Counted from the first letter of the stretch, positions 18,710 to 27,949 are shown. The stretch: DNA of 64,000 bases from an uncultured Oscillospiraceae bacterium (GCA_949935795.1 CATLFX010000001.1:1-64000); one strand, 5' to 3'. The notes: generated from the letters alone by a model not told the origin. Program-made: numbers and translations.

Positions 18710-19543
18710 CTATCTGTGCTGTTTTCGGTACTCTAAAGGGCTGACGCCCTCCGCCCGGCGGAAGCTCTGGGAGAAGTAGCTCAGGGAGGAGAAGCCCAGG
18801 ATCTGGGCGATCTGGGACAGGGAGTGATCGGTCTCTGCCAGCAGGAACCGGCTCTCCTGGATGCGCCGGGAGATCAGGTAGTTGATGGGGGAGATGTTGA
18901 ACTCCCGGCGGAAGGTGTGGGAAAGGTAGTACTTGTTGATGTGGGCCAGCCCCGCCAGCTGGTCCAGGGTCAGGTTTTCCTTGAAGTGGTTGTCGATATA
19001 GCGGCGGACCAGGCTGCATTCCCGGCTGGACCCGGCGGCGGGGGCGTCGGACAGGGCGAAATCCCCCCGGCGGCTCAGCCGCAGCAGGATCACCTCCAGA
19101 AGCCGCTGGCAGATCTCGTCGCACCCCGCCCGGGGCTCCCTGCTCTCCTGGGTCAGAATGCGCAGGCATCCGGCCACAGCGTCCTCCACCGCCTGGTTCA
19201 GCAGGGTGTAGCCCCCGGTGCCGGCGATGGTCTCCAGCCCCTCCACCCCCATCACCACGTACTCCATGGGGCTGCCGTTCTGGCTGGTCTCGGTGTGGGG
19301 CACCCCGGCGTTCACCGCCACCATGTCGTGGACGCCCACGGGGAAACGCTCCTCCCGGATGAGAAAATCCCCCCGGCCGCCGGTGATGAAAAACAGCTCC
19401 GCGCAGGTGTGGGAGTGGAGCTGAGAGGTCCACTCCTGGCTGTAATGGGTGTAGGTCACATAGCGCAGCCGGGGCCGGCCCCGCTCCGTGCCCCGTTCCG
19501 GGGCGCGGTCCGCCTCCGCCAGGATATATTGATGGGTGCTCAT
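18710..19543 (-). CDS. AraC-family regulator with cupin sensor domain
   Basis: 277 residues. The N-terminal cupin-like sugar-sensing domain (about 25-120) has LHSHTCAELFFITGGRGDFL and VGVHDMVAVNAGVPHTE. The C-terminal double helix-turn-helix (about 175-277) has LTLDQLAGLAHINKYYLSHT and FSSLSYFSQSFRRAEGVSPL. It is transcribed divergently from the ABC importer and GH112 phosphorylase genes, so it is the likely activator of that operon in response to the imported sugar. Start ATG with gaaaggaggg upstream. Own promoter at 19565-19594. Confidence 0.93.
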   Translation of the reverse strand: MSTHQYILAEADRAPERGTERGRPRLRYVTYTHYSQEWTSQLHSHTCAELFFITGGRGDFLIREERFPVGVHDMVAVNAGVPHTETSQNGSPMEYVVMGVEGLETIAGTGGYTLLNQAVEDAVAGCLRILTQESREPRAGCDEICQRLLEVILLRLSRRGDFALSDAPAAGSSRECSLVRRYIDNHFKENLTLDQLAGLAHINKYYLSHTFRREFNISPINYLISRRIQESRFLLAETDHSLSQIAQILGFSSLSYFSQSFRRAEGVSPLEYRKQHR

Positions 19544-19564
19544 GGGGGCCCTCCTTTCGGCGCA

Positions 19565-19594
19565 AGATTACAAAAAAGGATTTTGACTTGTCAA
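19565..19594 (-). promoter_or_regulatory. promoter for the AraC-family gene
   Basis: On the minus strand TTGACA, 18-base spacer, TAATCT, ending 22 bases before the start codon. The A/T-rich stretch beyond it could hold AraC operator half-sites, but I could not define a direct repeat. Confidence 0.6.
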
Positions 19595-19801
19595 TATTTA
19601 TTATAACTTTTTTTAGGGGATTGTGCAACTCTCCAGCCTGAATTTTACAGATTGGATTGAATGCGGTGGAAAGATGACCGAGAGTGAAAACGATCCCATT
19701 AAAAATTATGGATTTTGCTGAAAATAGAGGGGGGACAATGTTGGCCTATGTGGCAAAATGCGAAAAAGACAAGAAATATAAAAACTGGAGCAACAATCGG
19801 A

Positions 19802-19830
19802 TTGTCAACGGGGACGGAAGCGTTTAGTCT
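19802..19830 (+). promoter_or_regulatory. candidate promoter of the sugar ABC / GH112 operon
   Basis: TTGTCA, 17-base spacer, TAGTCT. The weak -10 fits an activator-dependent promoter. A small leader hairpin (gcggga / tcccgc, about 19852-19868) follows before the ribosome binding site. Confidence 0.4.
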
Positions 19831-19897
19831 TATAGATGTAAGGGCGGGAAGGATTCCCGCCGCACCCGAGTACATATTTTGAAATGGAGGAAATGAA

Positions 19898-21205
19898 ATG
19901 AAAAAGATCCTGAGCGTTCTCCTGGCCTCCGTCATGGTTCTGGCCATGCTGGCCGGCTGCAGCAGCACCGGCGGCAATGAGAGCAAGGCCCCCGAGAACA
20001 ACACCCCCGCCGGCACCGAGGAGTCCAAGGCTCCCGAGGGCGGCGATCAGCAGTCCGACGGCAAGACCATCACCATGTGGTCCATGTGGTCCTCCGGCGA
20101 GCCCCAGGCCAACGTCATCGAGGAGGCCGCCGCGGCCTACGAGGCCAAGACCGGCGTCAAGGTCAACATCGAGTTCAAGGGCCGCGACGTGAACAAGGTG
20201 CTGTCCGCCTCCCTGGAAGCCAAGGAGGACATCGACATCATCGAGGACGACTACAAGCGCATCGGCACCGTGTACAACAAGTTCACCTACGACCTGACCG
20301 ACATGGCCAAGGCCGCCAACTACGACAGCTTCAGCTACAAGTGCCTCAACGACCAGTCCATCGAGTGGGCCGGTTACCTGAACGCCATCGCCGAGCAGCC
20401 CCAGGTGGGCGGCATCTTCTACGACAAGGACGCCTTTGAGACCGCCGGCATCACCGCCGAGCCCAAGACCTGGGCCGAGTTCCTGGATGTGTGCCAGAAG
20501 CTGAAGGACGCGGGCATCGCCCCCATCGCCCAGGACTCCGCCTACTGCGACTTCGCCTTCTATCACCAGCTGGTCCGCCACCTGGGTGAGGAGAAGATCG
20601 AGGAGCTGGATATGAACGGCGGCTGGAGCGGCACCGCCGCCGAGCAGGCTGCCGACGAGATCATCGACCTGATCAACAAGGGCTACTTCGTGGACGGCGC
20701 TCCCGACGAGTTCCCCTCCAGCGAGAATAAGATCGGCTTCGGCCAGGCCGCCATGATCGTGTGCGCCAACTACGTTACCGCCGAGGTGAACAACAACACC
20801 GGCACCCAGGTCAATTGGGGCCTGTTCAACTACCCCGCCGTGGACGGCGGCGCGGACAACGCCTCCGCTTACGCCGGCGCCAACTCCCTGGCCATCACCA
20901 GCTACAGCGAGAATCCCCAGGAGGCCTTTGACTTCATCATCTTCCTGACCACCGGCGAGTGGGACCAGAAGATGGCTGACACCGCCGCCCAGATCCCCGC
21001 CGACAGCCGCAATAAGGCTCCCGCCGTGCTCAATGGCACCGTGGAGACCCTGCTGGCCGCCGACAAGCCCATGACCTGGTGCGCGGGCATCAGCGCCAAC
21101 GCCGACGTGAAGGACGCCATCAAGTCCCTGTGCGTGGAGCTGTTCGAGGGCAAGTACGCCACCGGCGCCGACTTCTGCGCCGCCCTGGACGCCCTGTACA
21201 AGTAA
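19898..21205 (+). CDS. carbohydrate ABC transporter substrate-binding lipoprotein
   Basis: 435 residues. The signal peptide ends in the lipobox LAGC (MKKILSVLLASVMVLAMLAGC), then a Gly/Ser/Glu-rich linker (about 22-55), then a family-1 extracellular solute-binding fold beginning ITMWSMWSSGEPQANVIEEA. It should bind an oligosaccharide outside the membrane and deliver it to the two permeases downstream. The linked GH112 phosphorylase suggests a beta-galactoside such as galacto-N-biose, lacto-N-biose or galactosyl-rhamnose as ligand; this is inference from context. Ribosome binding site atggaggaaatga. Confidence 0.93.
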   Translation: MKKILSVLLASVMVLAMLAGCSSTGGNESKAPENNTPAGTEESKAPEGGDQQSDGKTITMWSMWSSGEPQANVIEEAAAAYEAKTGVKVNIEFKGRDVNKVLSASLEAKEDIDIIEDDYKRIGTVYNKFTYDLTDMAKAANYDSFSYKCLNDQSIEWAGYLNAIAEQPQVGGIFYDKDAFETAGITAEPKTWAEFLDVCQKLKDAGIAPIAQDSAYCDFAFYHQLVRHLGEEKIEELDMNGGWSGTAAEQAADEIIDLINKGYFVDGAPDEFPSSENKIGFGQAAMIVCANYVTAEVNNNTGTQVNWGLFNYPAVDGGADNASAYAGANSLAITSYSENPQEAFDFIIFLTTGEWDQKMADTAAQIPADSRNKAPAVLNGTVETLLAADKPMTWCAGISANADVKDAIKSLCVELFEGKYATGADFCAALDALYK

Positions 21206-21227
21206 TCTGTTTCAAACCGTCGCGCTG

Positions 21228-21260
21228 GCAGGCGGCGCCACCTCGGCGCCGCCTGCTTTT
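21228..21260 (+). terminator. intercistronic stem-loop after the binding-protein gene
   Basis: gcaggcggcgcc pairs with ggcgccgcctgc and is followed by tttt. Its place between binding protein and permease fits partial termination or 3'-end protection, giving more binding protein than permease. Confidence 0.8.
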
Positions 21261-21293
21261 CCTATCTCAGTCAAGAAAGGAGAGAGCATACCC

Positions 21294-22187
21294 ATGCGCA
21301 AAAACAAAGCGATGATCTTTTGGTTTTGTCTGCCCACCCTGCTGTCCCTGGTCATCATGTTCGTCTACCCGGTGTGCCGCACGGTGATCATGAGCTTTTT
21401 CCAGGTTGAGAGCGTCACCGCCACGGTGTCCGAGTGGAGCTTCAACGGCCTGGGCAACTACTTCAAGATCTTCGGCAGCGCCAGCTTCATAACCTCCATG
21501 CGCAACATGCTGCTGATCTGGCTGGTGGGCGGCGTGTTCACCCTGGCCATCGCCATGCTGATGGCGGTGGTGGTGACCAGCGGCATCCGGGGCAAGAAGT
21601 TCTTCCGGGCCGCCATCTACATGCCCAACATCATCAGCGCCGTGGCCCTGGCCACCATGTGGATTCAGTACATCTTCCAGTATGATTACGGACTGCTCAA
21701 CGAGATCGTCCAGCTCTTCGGCGGTGAGAAGGTCAAGTGGCTGGGCACCGACCTGAAGTTCTGGGCCATGACCGGCTCCTTCATCTTCGGCAGCGTGGGC
21801 TATTACATGCTCATCTACATCAGCGGCATCGAGGGCATTCCCCAGGACCTGTACGAGGCCGCCACCATCGACGGCGCGGGCAAGGGCCGCCAGTTCTTCG
21901 ACATCACCCTGCCCCTGCTCAAGGGGGTCATCAAGACCTCCATCACCTTCTGGAGCATTAACGCCACCACCTTCTTCCTGTGGTCCAAGATGTTCTCCCC
22001 CATCGACACCGAGTCGTCCACCATCGTGCCGGTCATCTACCTGTACGACATGGTGTTCGGCGGAAAGGGCATCACCACCCGGGACGCGGGAGCGGGCGCC
22101 GCCGTGGGCGTGGTGCTGACGCTGATTATCATCGCGGTCTATCTGGTCACGGAGCGGCTGTTCCGGGGCAGCGACCTGGAATACTGA
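21294..22187 (+). CDS. sugar ABC transporter permease, MalF/UgpA type
   Basis: 297 residues with six membrane segments, the first being MIFWFCLPTLLSLVIMFVYP. The cytosolic EAA loop that docks the ATPase is visible as DLYEAATIDGAGKGRQFFDI (about 183-202). It pairs with the permease that follows 16 bases later. Ribosome binding site gaaaggagag. No ATPase gene is present in this operon, so a shared MsmK/MsiK-type ATPase elsewhere is expected. Confidence 0.93.
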   Translation: MRKNKAMIFWFCLPTLLSLVIMFVYPVCRTVIMSFFQVESVTATVSEWSFNGLGNYFKIFGSASFITSMRNMLLIWLVGGVFTLAIAMLMAVVVTSGIRGKKFFRAAIYMPNIISAVALATMWIQYIFQYDYGLLNEIVQLFGGEKVKWLGTDLKFWAMTGSFIFGSVGYYMLIYISGIEGIPQDLYEAATIDGAGKGRQFFDITLPLLKGVIKTSITFWSINATTFFLWSKMFSPIDTESSTIVPVIYLYDMVFGGKGITTRDAGAGAAVGVVLTLIIIAVYLVTERLFRGSDLEY

Positions 22188-22203
22188 GAGAGGAGGCTGC
22201 GAC

Positions 22204-23049
22204 ATGAAAAAAATCAATTGGAAAAAGGAGCTCCGGCTTCTGCCCGGCTATCTCATCGTATTTATCTGGGTGCTGTTCACCGCTGTGATGCTGTTCTGGA
22301 TTCTGGGGGCCAGCCTGTCCACCTCCCGTGAAATCTACCGGGGTGAGATCTTCCAGTTTGCCAGCGGCTTCCACTGGTCCAACTACGCCGACGCCTGGAA
22401 CGCCCAGAACGTGTCCGTGTTCTTCGGCAACTCCCTGCTCTACTCCGTCATCTCCTGCGTGGGGGTGCTGGCCATCTCCGCCCCGGCGGCCTACGTGCTC
22501 TCCCGCTGGGAGTTCACCGGCGGCAAGGCCCTGCGCATCGGCCTGGTCATCGCCATGAGCGTGCCCGTCATCATGGTCATCATGCCCATCTACTCCCTGT
22601 CCGCCCAGTGGGGCATCAAGGGACGGATACTGCTGGTGGTCCTTTACATTATGCTCCGGGTGCCGTATACTACCATTTACCTGCTGGACTTTTTCTCCAC
22701 CCTGTCCCGCACCTATGAGGAGGCGGCCTATCTGGACGGATGCAGCGGGCCCAACACCTTCCTGAAGATCATGCTGCCCCTGGTCCAGCCCGCCATTGTC
22801 ACCGTGACCATCTTCAACTTCATGTCCGTGTGGAACGAGTTCTTCATGGCCTTGATCTTCACCTCCAGCGAGTCCATGGCCCCCGTGGGCGTGGGACTGC
22901 TGAACATCATCAACTCCATGAAGTACACCGGCAACGTGGGCGGCATGTTCGCGGCGGTCATCATCGTGTTCCTGCCCACCTTCCTGCTGTACATCTTCAT
23001 GTCTGAAAAGATCATCGCCGGCGTGACGGGCGGCGGCGTCAAGGGTTGA
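22204..23049 (+). CDS. sugar ABC transporter permease, MalG/UgpE type
   Basis: 281 residues, six membrane segments, first LLPGYLIVFIWVLFTAVMLF. The EAA loop reads TYEEAAYLDGCSGPNTFLKI (about 175-194). The C-terminus ends SEKIIAGVTGGGVKG, typical of the family. It forms the membrane channel with the preceding permease. Ribosome binding site agaggaggctgcgac. The phosphorylase gene follows after 98 bases. Confidence 0.93.
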   Translation: MKKINWKKELRLLPGYLIVFIWVLFTAVMLFWILGASLSTSREIYRGEIFQFASGFHWSNYADAWNAQNVSVFFGNSLLYSVISCVGVLAISAPAAYVLSRWEFTGGKALRIGLVIAMSVPVIMVIMPIYSLSAQWGIKGRILLVVLYIMLRVPYTTIYLLDFFSTLSRTYEEAAYLDGCSGPNTFLKIMLPLVQPAIVTVTIFNFMSVWNEFFMALIFTSSESMAPVGVGLLNIINSMKYTGNVGGMFAAVIIVFLPTFLLYIFMSEKIIAGVTGGGVKG

Positions 23050-23147
23050 TTCTTTAGAGCTTTGATCCGCTGCCAAAGCTGTGCTATCTTTCCGCTTCCC
23101 CACGGCGGCGGCACTGGAAGCGGTATGAGAGGGGAACACTTTCCATT

Positions 23148-25316
23148 ATGGCAGATACAATCAACACAGGCCGGGTCACCATCCCCACCGACGTGGACGT
23201 GGTGCCCGAGACATTGGAGCTTCTCAAGCGCTGGGGGGCGGACGCCATCCGGGACTGCGACGGCACCGATTACCCCGAGGAGCTGAAGGGAGTGGACGCC
23301 AAGGTCTACTCCACCTACTACACCACCCGGAAGGACAACGCCTGGGCCAAAGCCAACCCGGACGAGGTCCAGCAGTGCTACATCATGACCGGCTTTCACA
23401 CCGCGGCGGGGGGCCCCCTGTCCATCCCTCTGATGCAGGGCATCAGCACCGAGCTGATGCAGGTGAACGCCCGGGACGACGTCAAGCGCTGGTGGGAGGT
23501 GGTGGACCGCACCACAGGAGAGCCCATCCCGCCGGAGGCGTGGAAGTACGACGGGGAGACGGGCTGCGTGGTGGTCGGCGCCCCGGAGGAATTCCACGAC
23601 TATACGGTGAGCTTTCTGGCCTACCTGATCTGGGACCCGGTGCATATGTACAACGCGGTCACCAACGGCTGGAAGGACTTTGAGCACCAGATCACCTTCG
23701 ACGTGCGCCAGCCCAAGACCCGCAAATTCACCATGGACCGGCTGCGGAAATTCATCGCCGATCATCCCTATGTGAACGTCATCCGCTACACCACCTTTTT
23801 CCACCAGTTTACCCTGGTGTTCGACGAGCTGAAGCGGGAGAAGTATGTGGACTGGTACGGCTATTCCGCCTCGGTGTCCCCCTATATCCTGGAGAAGTTT
23901 GAAAAAGAGGCGGGCTACCCCTTCCGGCCCGAGTTCATCATTGACCAGGGCTACTACAACAACCAGTACCGGGTCCCCTCCAAGGAGTACAAGGACTTCA
24001 TGGCCTTCCAGCGCCGGGAGGTGGCCGCTTTGGCCCGCGAGATGGTGGACATCACCCACGAGCTGGGCAAGGAGGCCATGATGTTCCTGGGGGACCACTG
24101 GATCGGTACCGAGCCTTACATGGACGAGTTCAAATCCATCGGGCTGGACGCGGTGGTGGGTTCTGTCGGCAACGGCTCCACCCTGCGCCTCATCTCCGAT
24201 ATCCCAGGGGTGAGGTACACCGAGGGCCGGTTCCTGCCCTATTTCTTCCCGGACACCTTCCACGAGGGGGGAGACCCCGTCCGGGAGGCCAAGGAGAACT
24301 GGGTCACCGCCCGCCGGGCCATCCTGCGCAAGCCCATCGACCGCATCGGCTACGGCGGCTACCTCAAGCTGGCCTGCCAGTTTCCCGAGTTCATCGACTA
24401 TGTGGAGAGCGTGTGCCGCGAGTTCCGGGAGCTGTACGGCAACATCAAGGGGACTACGCCCTACTGCGTCAAGACGGTGGCCGTCCTCAACAGCTGGGGC
24501 CGGGCCCGGTCCTGGGGCTGCCACATGGTCCACCACGCCCTGTATCAGAAGCAGAACTACTCCTATGCCGGGGTGATCGAGGCCCTGTCCGGCGCGCCCT
24601 ACGACGTGCGCTTCCTCAGCTTTGACGAGGTGAAGGCGGACCCCCATGCGCTGGACGGGGTGGACGTGCTCATCAACGTGGGAGACGGGGACACCGCCCA
24701 CACCGGCGGGGCCGTCTGGGAGGACCCGGCGGTATCGGCGGCGGTCAAGCGGTTTGTCTACCAGGGCGGCGGCCTCATCGGTGTGGGCGAGCCCGCCGGC
24801 CACCAGTACCAGGGCCGCTACCTCCAGCTGGCCGGGGTGCTGGGGGTGGAGAAGGAGACAGGCTTCACCCTGAATTACGACAAGTACAACTGGGAGGAGC
24901 ACCCGGACCACTTTATCCTGGCGGACTGCCGGGGAGAGGTAGACTTCGGCGAGGGCAAGAAGAGCATGTACGCCCTGCCGGGGGCCCAGGTCCTGATTCA
25001 GCGGGACAAGGAGGTCCAGCTGGCGGTCAACGAGTACGGCCGGGGCCGGGCGGTGTACATCTCCGGCCTGCCCTACTCCTTCGCCAACAGCCGCCTGCTC
25101 CACCGGGCGGTGCTGTGGTCCGCCCACAGCGAGGACCAGCTGAACCTGTGGCTGTCTGCCAACTGCAATGTGGACGTCCACGCCTACGTGAAGAACGGGA
25201 AGTTCTGCGTGGTCAACAACACCTATGAGCCCCAGTCCACCACGGTGTACCGGGGAGACGGGTCCAGCTTCCCCCTGGAGCTGGCCGCCAACGAAATCCG
25301 TTGGTACGAGATCTGA
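23148..25316 (+). CDS. GH112 beta-galactoside phosphorylase (galacto-N-biose/lacto-N-biose or galactosyl-rhamnose type)
   Basis: Cytosolic enzyme that splits a beta-galactoside with phosphate to give galactose-1-phosphate and the released sugar, so energy of the linkage is kept. 722 residues, the usual GH112 length. The TIM-barrel begins GRVTIPTDVDVVPETLELLK and RWGADAIRDCDGTDYPEELK; the catalytic region reads FLGDHWIGTEPY (about 310), with the aspartate as general acid. A flavodoxin-like middle domain (VLINVGDGDTAHTGGAVWED) and a C-terminal beta-domain follow. Residues that separate GNB/LNB from D-Gal-L-Rha specificity cannot be assigned by eye, and no N-acetylhexosamine kinase, galT or galE is nearby. 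A weak gagagggg lies upstream of the ATG. A terminator follows. Confidence 0.88.
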   Translation: MADTINTGRVTIPTDVDVVPETLELLKRWGADAIRDCDGTDYPEELKGVDAKVYSTYYTTRKDNAWAKANPDEVQQCYIMTGFHTAAGGPLSIPLMQGISTELMQVNARDDVKRWWEVVDRTTGEPIPPEAWKYDGETGCVVVGAPEEFHDYTVSFLAYLIWDPVHMYNAVTNGWKDFEHQITFDVRQPKTRKFTMDRLRKFIADHPYVNVIRYTTFFHQFTLVFDELKREKYVDWYGYSASVSPYILEKFEKEAGYPFRPEFIIDQGYYNNQYRVPSKEYKDFMAFQRREVAALAREMVDITHELGKEAMMFLGDHWIGTEPYMDEFKSIGLDAVVGSVGNGSTLRLISDIPGVRYTEGRFLPYFFPDTFHEGGDPVREAKENWVTARRAILRKPIDRIGYGGYLKLACQFPEFIDYVESVCREFRELYGNIKGTTPYCVKTVAVLNSWGRARSWGCHMVHHALYQKQNYSYAGVIEALSGAPYDVRFLSFDEVKADPHALDGVDVLINVGDGDTAHTGGAVWEDPAVSAAVKRFVYQGGGLIGVGEPAGHQYQGRYLQLAGVLGVEKETGFTLNYDKYNWEEHPDHFILADCRGEVDFGEGKKSMYALPGAQVLIQRDKEVQLAVNEYGRGRAVYISGLPYSFANSRLLHRAVLWSAHSEDQLNLWLSANCNVDVHAYVKNGKFCVVNNTYEPQSTTVYRGDGSSFPLELAANEIRWYEI

Positions 25317-25326
25317 CAAAGCGAGT

Positions 25327-25360
25327 ACCGGCCGGGCCCTGACGGGTCCGGCCGGTTTCT
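25327..25360 (+). terminator. intrinsic terminator of the ABC / GH112 operon
   Basis: accggccgggccc / gggtccggccggt with a tgac loop, followed by tttct. Confidence 0.82.
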
Positions 25361-25468
25361 ATCTCAGGAGTCACAGCGGCCTTGGCCGGGGAGAAAACCC
25401 GCGCCGCCGGACACATGGAAGGATCTTCCTTCGGCATCCGAAACTGCGCCCCCCAGGAACGAATTTGA

Positions 25469-25497
25469 TTGACAGGCCGGGGGACTTACCGTATAAT
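25469..25497 (+). promoter_or_regulatory. consensus sigma-A promoter for the FIST / soluble MCP pair
   Basis: Perfect TTGACA and TATAAT with a 17-base spacer, 37 bases before the start codon at 25534. A strong constitutive promoter is expected. Confidence 0.85.
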
Positions 25498-25533
25498 GAA
25501 GTGGTCAGTGAGATTATGGAAGGAGAGAACAGA

Positions 25534-26589
25534 ATGAAGCAGTTTTACGGCATGAGCCGGCGGGGCAGCCTGGATGAGGCGCTTCAAGGGCTCTATCAAC
25601 CGCAGTTCATTATGCTGTTTTCGAATAAAGACCAGTTTGAGGACCATGTTGCGGAGCTGGAGAAGCGTTTCCCCGGCGTGCCCAGCATCGGCTGCATCGG
25701 CATGAGCTATCAGCTGAGCGTGGCGGAGAACGGCGTGGGCGTGGTGGCCTTCTGCGACGGGGTCACCGCCGCCGCCGACGTGCTGGAGCATGTGTCCACC
25801 ATGCCGGTGAAGTACATACAGCGCCTGGAGCGGGATATGAAAACGGTGGGCGGGTCCGAGCGGGACACGGTGTGCATCGACTTCTGCGCCGGAAACGACG
25901 CCTGCGTGCTCACCACCATCTACACGGCCCTGCGCAAGCGGGGCATCTCCCTGATGGGGGGCACCGGCGACCAGGGCCGGGTGTCCGCCAACGGGCGGGT
26001 CTATGAGGACGCGGTGGCCTACGGCCTGGTCCGCAACCAGCACGGCCGGATCAAGACCTATAAGGAGAACATCTACCACCAGCTGGGGGACTACCGTTTT
26101 GTGGCCTCCGGCACCGACCGGCCCAACTACATCCTGGGGGCGCTGAACGGCAAGAGCGCCAAGCAGGTATACAAGGATATCCTCCATGTCACCGACGAGG
26201 AGATTCTCACCCGGACCTTCCAAAATCCCTTCGGCAAGCTCAACGGGGACGACACCTGCATCATCTCCATCAAGGAGGTCCAGGGCAATTCCCTGGCCTG
26301 CTTCCGGCAGGTGAACGACTCCGACGTGCTCCTGCTGCTGGAGCTGGGGGATTACCGGGCCATCGTCCAGGACACCATCCGCCAGATCTGCATGGACTTC
26401 CCCCGGCGGTCCGCCATTTTCTCGGTGAACTGCCTGTTCCGCTATAAGCTGTTCTCTGAGCAGGGCTATATGCAGGACTACCTGCGGGATATGTCGGCTT
26501 TGGGGAATCACGCGGGCTTTGTGGGCTACGGGGAGCACTACAACAACCGGTTTGTCAACCAGTCCATGACCTGCGTGGTCTTTGAATAA
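25534..26589 (+). CDS. FIST-domain sensory protein
   Basis: 351 residues from the ATG at 25534 ([20 protein letters not shown]), with aaggagag upstream; the track start 103 codons earlier reads through the promoter. The N-terminal FIST part (about 20-190) has [20 protein letters not shown], and the C-terminal FIST_C part (about 200-350) has [11 protein letters not shown]-like and [20 protein letters not shown] segments. No membrane segment is present, so it is cytosolic. FIST domains are ligand-sensing modules proposed to bind small molecules such as amino acids. The gene lies 14 bases before a soluble methyl-accepting protein that lacks its own sensor, so the two probably work as separate sensor and signalling parts. 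Confidence 0.88.
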   Translation: MKQFYGMSRRGSLDEALQGLYQPQFIMLFSNKDQFEDHVAELEKRFPGVPSIGCIGMSYQLSVAENGVGVVAFCDGVTAAADVLEHVSTMPVKYIQRLERDMKTVGGSERDTVCIDFCAGNDACVLTTIYTALRKRGISLMGGTGDQGRVSANGRVYEDAVAYGLVRNQHGRIKTYKENIYHQLGDYRFVASGTDRPNYILGALNGKSAKQVYKDILHVTDEEILTRTFQNPFGKLNGDDTCIISIKEVQGNSLACFRQVNDSDVLLLLELGDYRAIVQDTIRQICMDFPRRSAIFSVNCLFRYKLFSEQGYMQDYLRDMSALGNHAGFVGYGEHYNNRFVNQSMTCVVFE

Positions 26590-26603
26590 AGGAGGGGTCG
26601 GCC

Positions 26604-27545
26604 ATGCTGTTGAAGAAAAGGGACCAGCGCGCCCGGGAGGCACAGGAGCAAAAGAGCCTGTACCCGGTGCTCCACGTGGCGGGCAGCCTGAAGGAGTATC
26701 AGAAGGAGCTGGTGAAAAAAGAGGTGGCCTCCCTGTGGGAGCTGGGCCAGGTGGGCAACTCCTTCTCCGATGTGCTGCGGGAGGGGGACCAGTTCCAGGC
26801 CAAGCTCCAGGAGCTGGGGGAGTCCTTCTCCAGCATCAGCCAGACGGCGGAGCAGTTCAGCCAGGTCCGGGATGAGATCGGCCAGTCGGTGGAGCAGGCC
26901 CGGAGTCAGATGGGAGACCTGGGGCAGGTGTCCGGGGAGGTGCAGAAGTCCTTCGACACCATGACGGAGACCTTTACCCATCTGGAGTCTGCCATCCGGG
27001 GCATCCAGCAGTCCATGGGCAAGATCGTGTCCATCGCGGAGCAGACCAACATCCTGGCCATCAACGCCTCCATTGAGGCGGCCCGGGCCGGGCAGGAGGG
27101 CCGGGGCTTCGCGGTGGTGGCCACCCAGGTCAAGACGCTGGCGGAGGAGATCAAGGCGCTGGCGGGCGAGGTGGACAGCGGCGTCAACGACGTGGAGGTC
27201 CGGGCGGGAGAGCTGAGCCAGAGCATCTCCACCGCGGAGCAGACCCTGGCCCAGAGCACCTCCATCGTGGGGGCGACCGAGGGGAGCTTTGAGAAGATCA
27301 ACGCCGCAGCGGAGGGCGCCGTGGCCGTTCAGGGCGGCATAGCCGGAGTCATTCAGTCCTCCCTGGGGGAGCTGCAGACGCTGTGCCAGTTCTTTGACGG
27401 CATCAAAGGCCGCTACCAGGAGGTGGTCAAGCATATTGACTCGGCCAGCCGCCTGGGCACCACCAAGAGCGCCATGTTCGAGGATATGGACAACATGATC
27501 TCCCAGATTCCGCCCCTGATCAGCGATCTGGAGTCCGGGAATTGA
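26604..27545 (+). CDS. soluble methyl-accepting signalling protein without sensor domain
   Basis: 313 residues, no membrane segment and no recognisable N-terminal sensor. A helical N-terminus (1-110) leads into the cytoplasmic coiled-coil with the conserved tip [20 protein letters not shown] (about 150-169). The coiled-coil is shorter than in classical receptors. The C-terminal 60 residues ([18 protein letters not shown]) are a separate helical tail. The start has aaaggaggggtcggcc upstream and follows the FIST gene by 14 bases. The natural inference is that FIST senses and this protein passes the signal to CheA or to another output. Confidence 0.9.
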   Translation: MLLKKRDQRAREAQEQKSLYPVLHVAGSLKEYQKELVKKEVASLWELGQVGNSFSDVLREGDQFQAKLQELGESFSSISQTAEQFSQVRDEIGQSVEQARSQMGDLGQVSGEVQKSFDTMTETFTHLESAIRGIQQSMGKIVSIAEQTNILAINASIEAARAGQEGRGFAVVATQVKTLAEEIKALAGEVDSGVNDVEVRAGELSQSISTAEQTLAQSTSIVGATEGSFEKINAAAEGAVAVQGGIAGVIQSSLGELQTLCQFFDGIKGRYQEVVKHIDSASRLGTTKSAMFEDMDNMISQIPPLISDLESGN

Positions 27546-27570
27546 GAGCCTGTATCACAGGAAACCAGCG

Positions 27571-27612
27571 GATCCGTCCGGCTTGGAGCTTTCCGAGCCG
27601 GACGGGTCTTTT
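27571..27612 (+). terminator. intrinsic terminator after the FIST / MCP pair
   Basis: gatccgtccggctt / gagccggacgggtc with a T-run (tcttttg). It separates the pair from the recombinase locus. Confidence 0.85.
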
Positions 27613-27687
27613 GCGCCTGTGAGAAAAGAGAATAGAAATGTCCTGATTTGAGCAGAATAGGGGGTATTCCAGGGAAAGGAGCCCGCT

Positions 27688-27879
27688 ATGGCAGCGTTAG
27701 AATTTCACACGCCGGCGTCCACCGTCCGCATTCACGACGACTGGGTGGAGCCGGTCACCGACAGCCGCATCTCCGAGCTGAGCCGTATCGTGTCGGCGTC
27801 CTACCGCCGGAGAGCGCAAGCTGAGCCGGGCGGGGCTGCGGCCGCCTTCCGGGCGGCTGGCAAGGGGCGGGAGGTGTAG
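27688..27879 (+). CDS. small hypothetical protein upstream of the recombinase (63 aa)
   Basis: MAALEFHTPASTVRIHDDWV start, with aaaggagcccgct at a normal distance before the ATG. The product is basic and Ala/Arg-rich at its C-terminus. I do not recognise it. It lies 70 bases before the large serine recombinase gene on the same strand. A small element-encoded accessory such as a recombination directionality factor is conceivable, but nothing in the sequence proves it. It may also be a chance ORF. Confidence 0.4.
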   Translation: MAALEFHTPASTVRIHDDWVEPVTDSRISELSRIVSASYRRRAQAEPGGAAAAFRAAGKGREV

Positions 27880-27906
27880 CTTTTTGTCGATTCTTGGGAA
27901 AATAAA

Positions 27907-27935
27907 TTGAAATTCTGAAACCGCGGCCGTATAAT
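27907..27935 (+). promoter_or_regulatory. sigma-A-like promoter directly at the recombinase start
   Basis: TTGAAA, 17-base spacer, TATAAT. The expected transcript start (about 27942) falls inside the ggagg ribosome binding site, so transcripts from it might lack a proper leader. This is odd and may mean the recombinase is weakly made or uses another promoter. Confidence 0.55.
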
Positions 27936-27949
27936 AAATGGAGGAATCC

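Noticed and set aside
19561-19620. Sequence-palindrome search for AraC operators in the A/T-rich region
   Set aside because: Several short A/T matches exist but no direct repeat stood out from base composition.
22728-25319. 863-residue minus-strand ORF opposite the GH112 gene (likewise 48982-51390, 45669-47651, 8741-10591, 11290-12966 and 113-1315)
   Set aside because: These are His/Gly/Leu-rich shadows created by GC-biased third positions of the real plus-strand genes. They match no family and lack ribosome binding sites.
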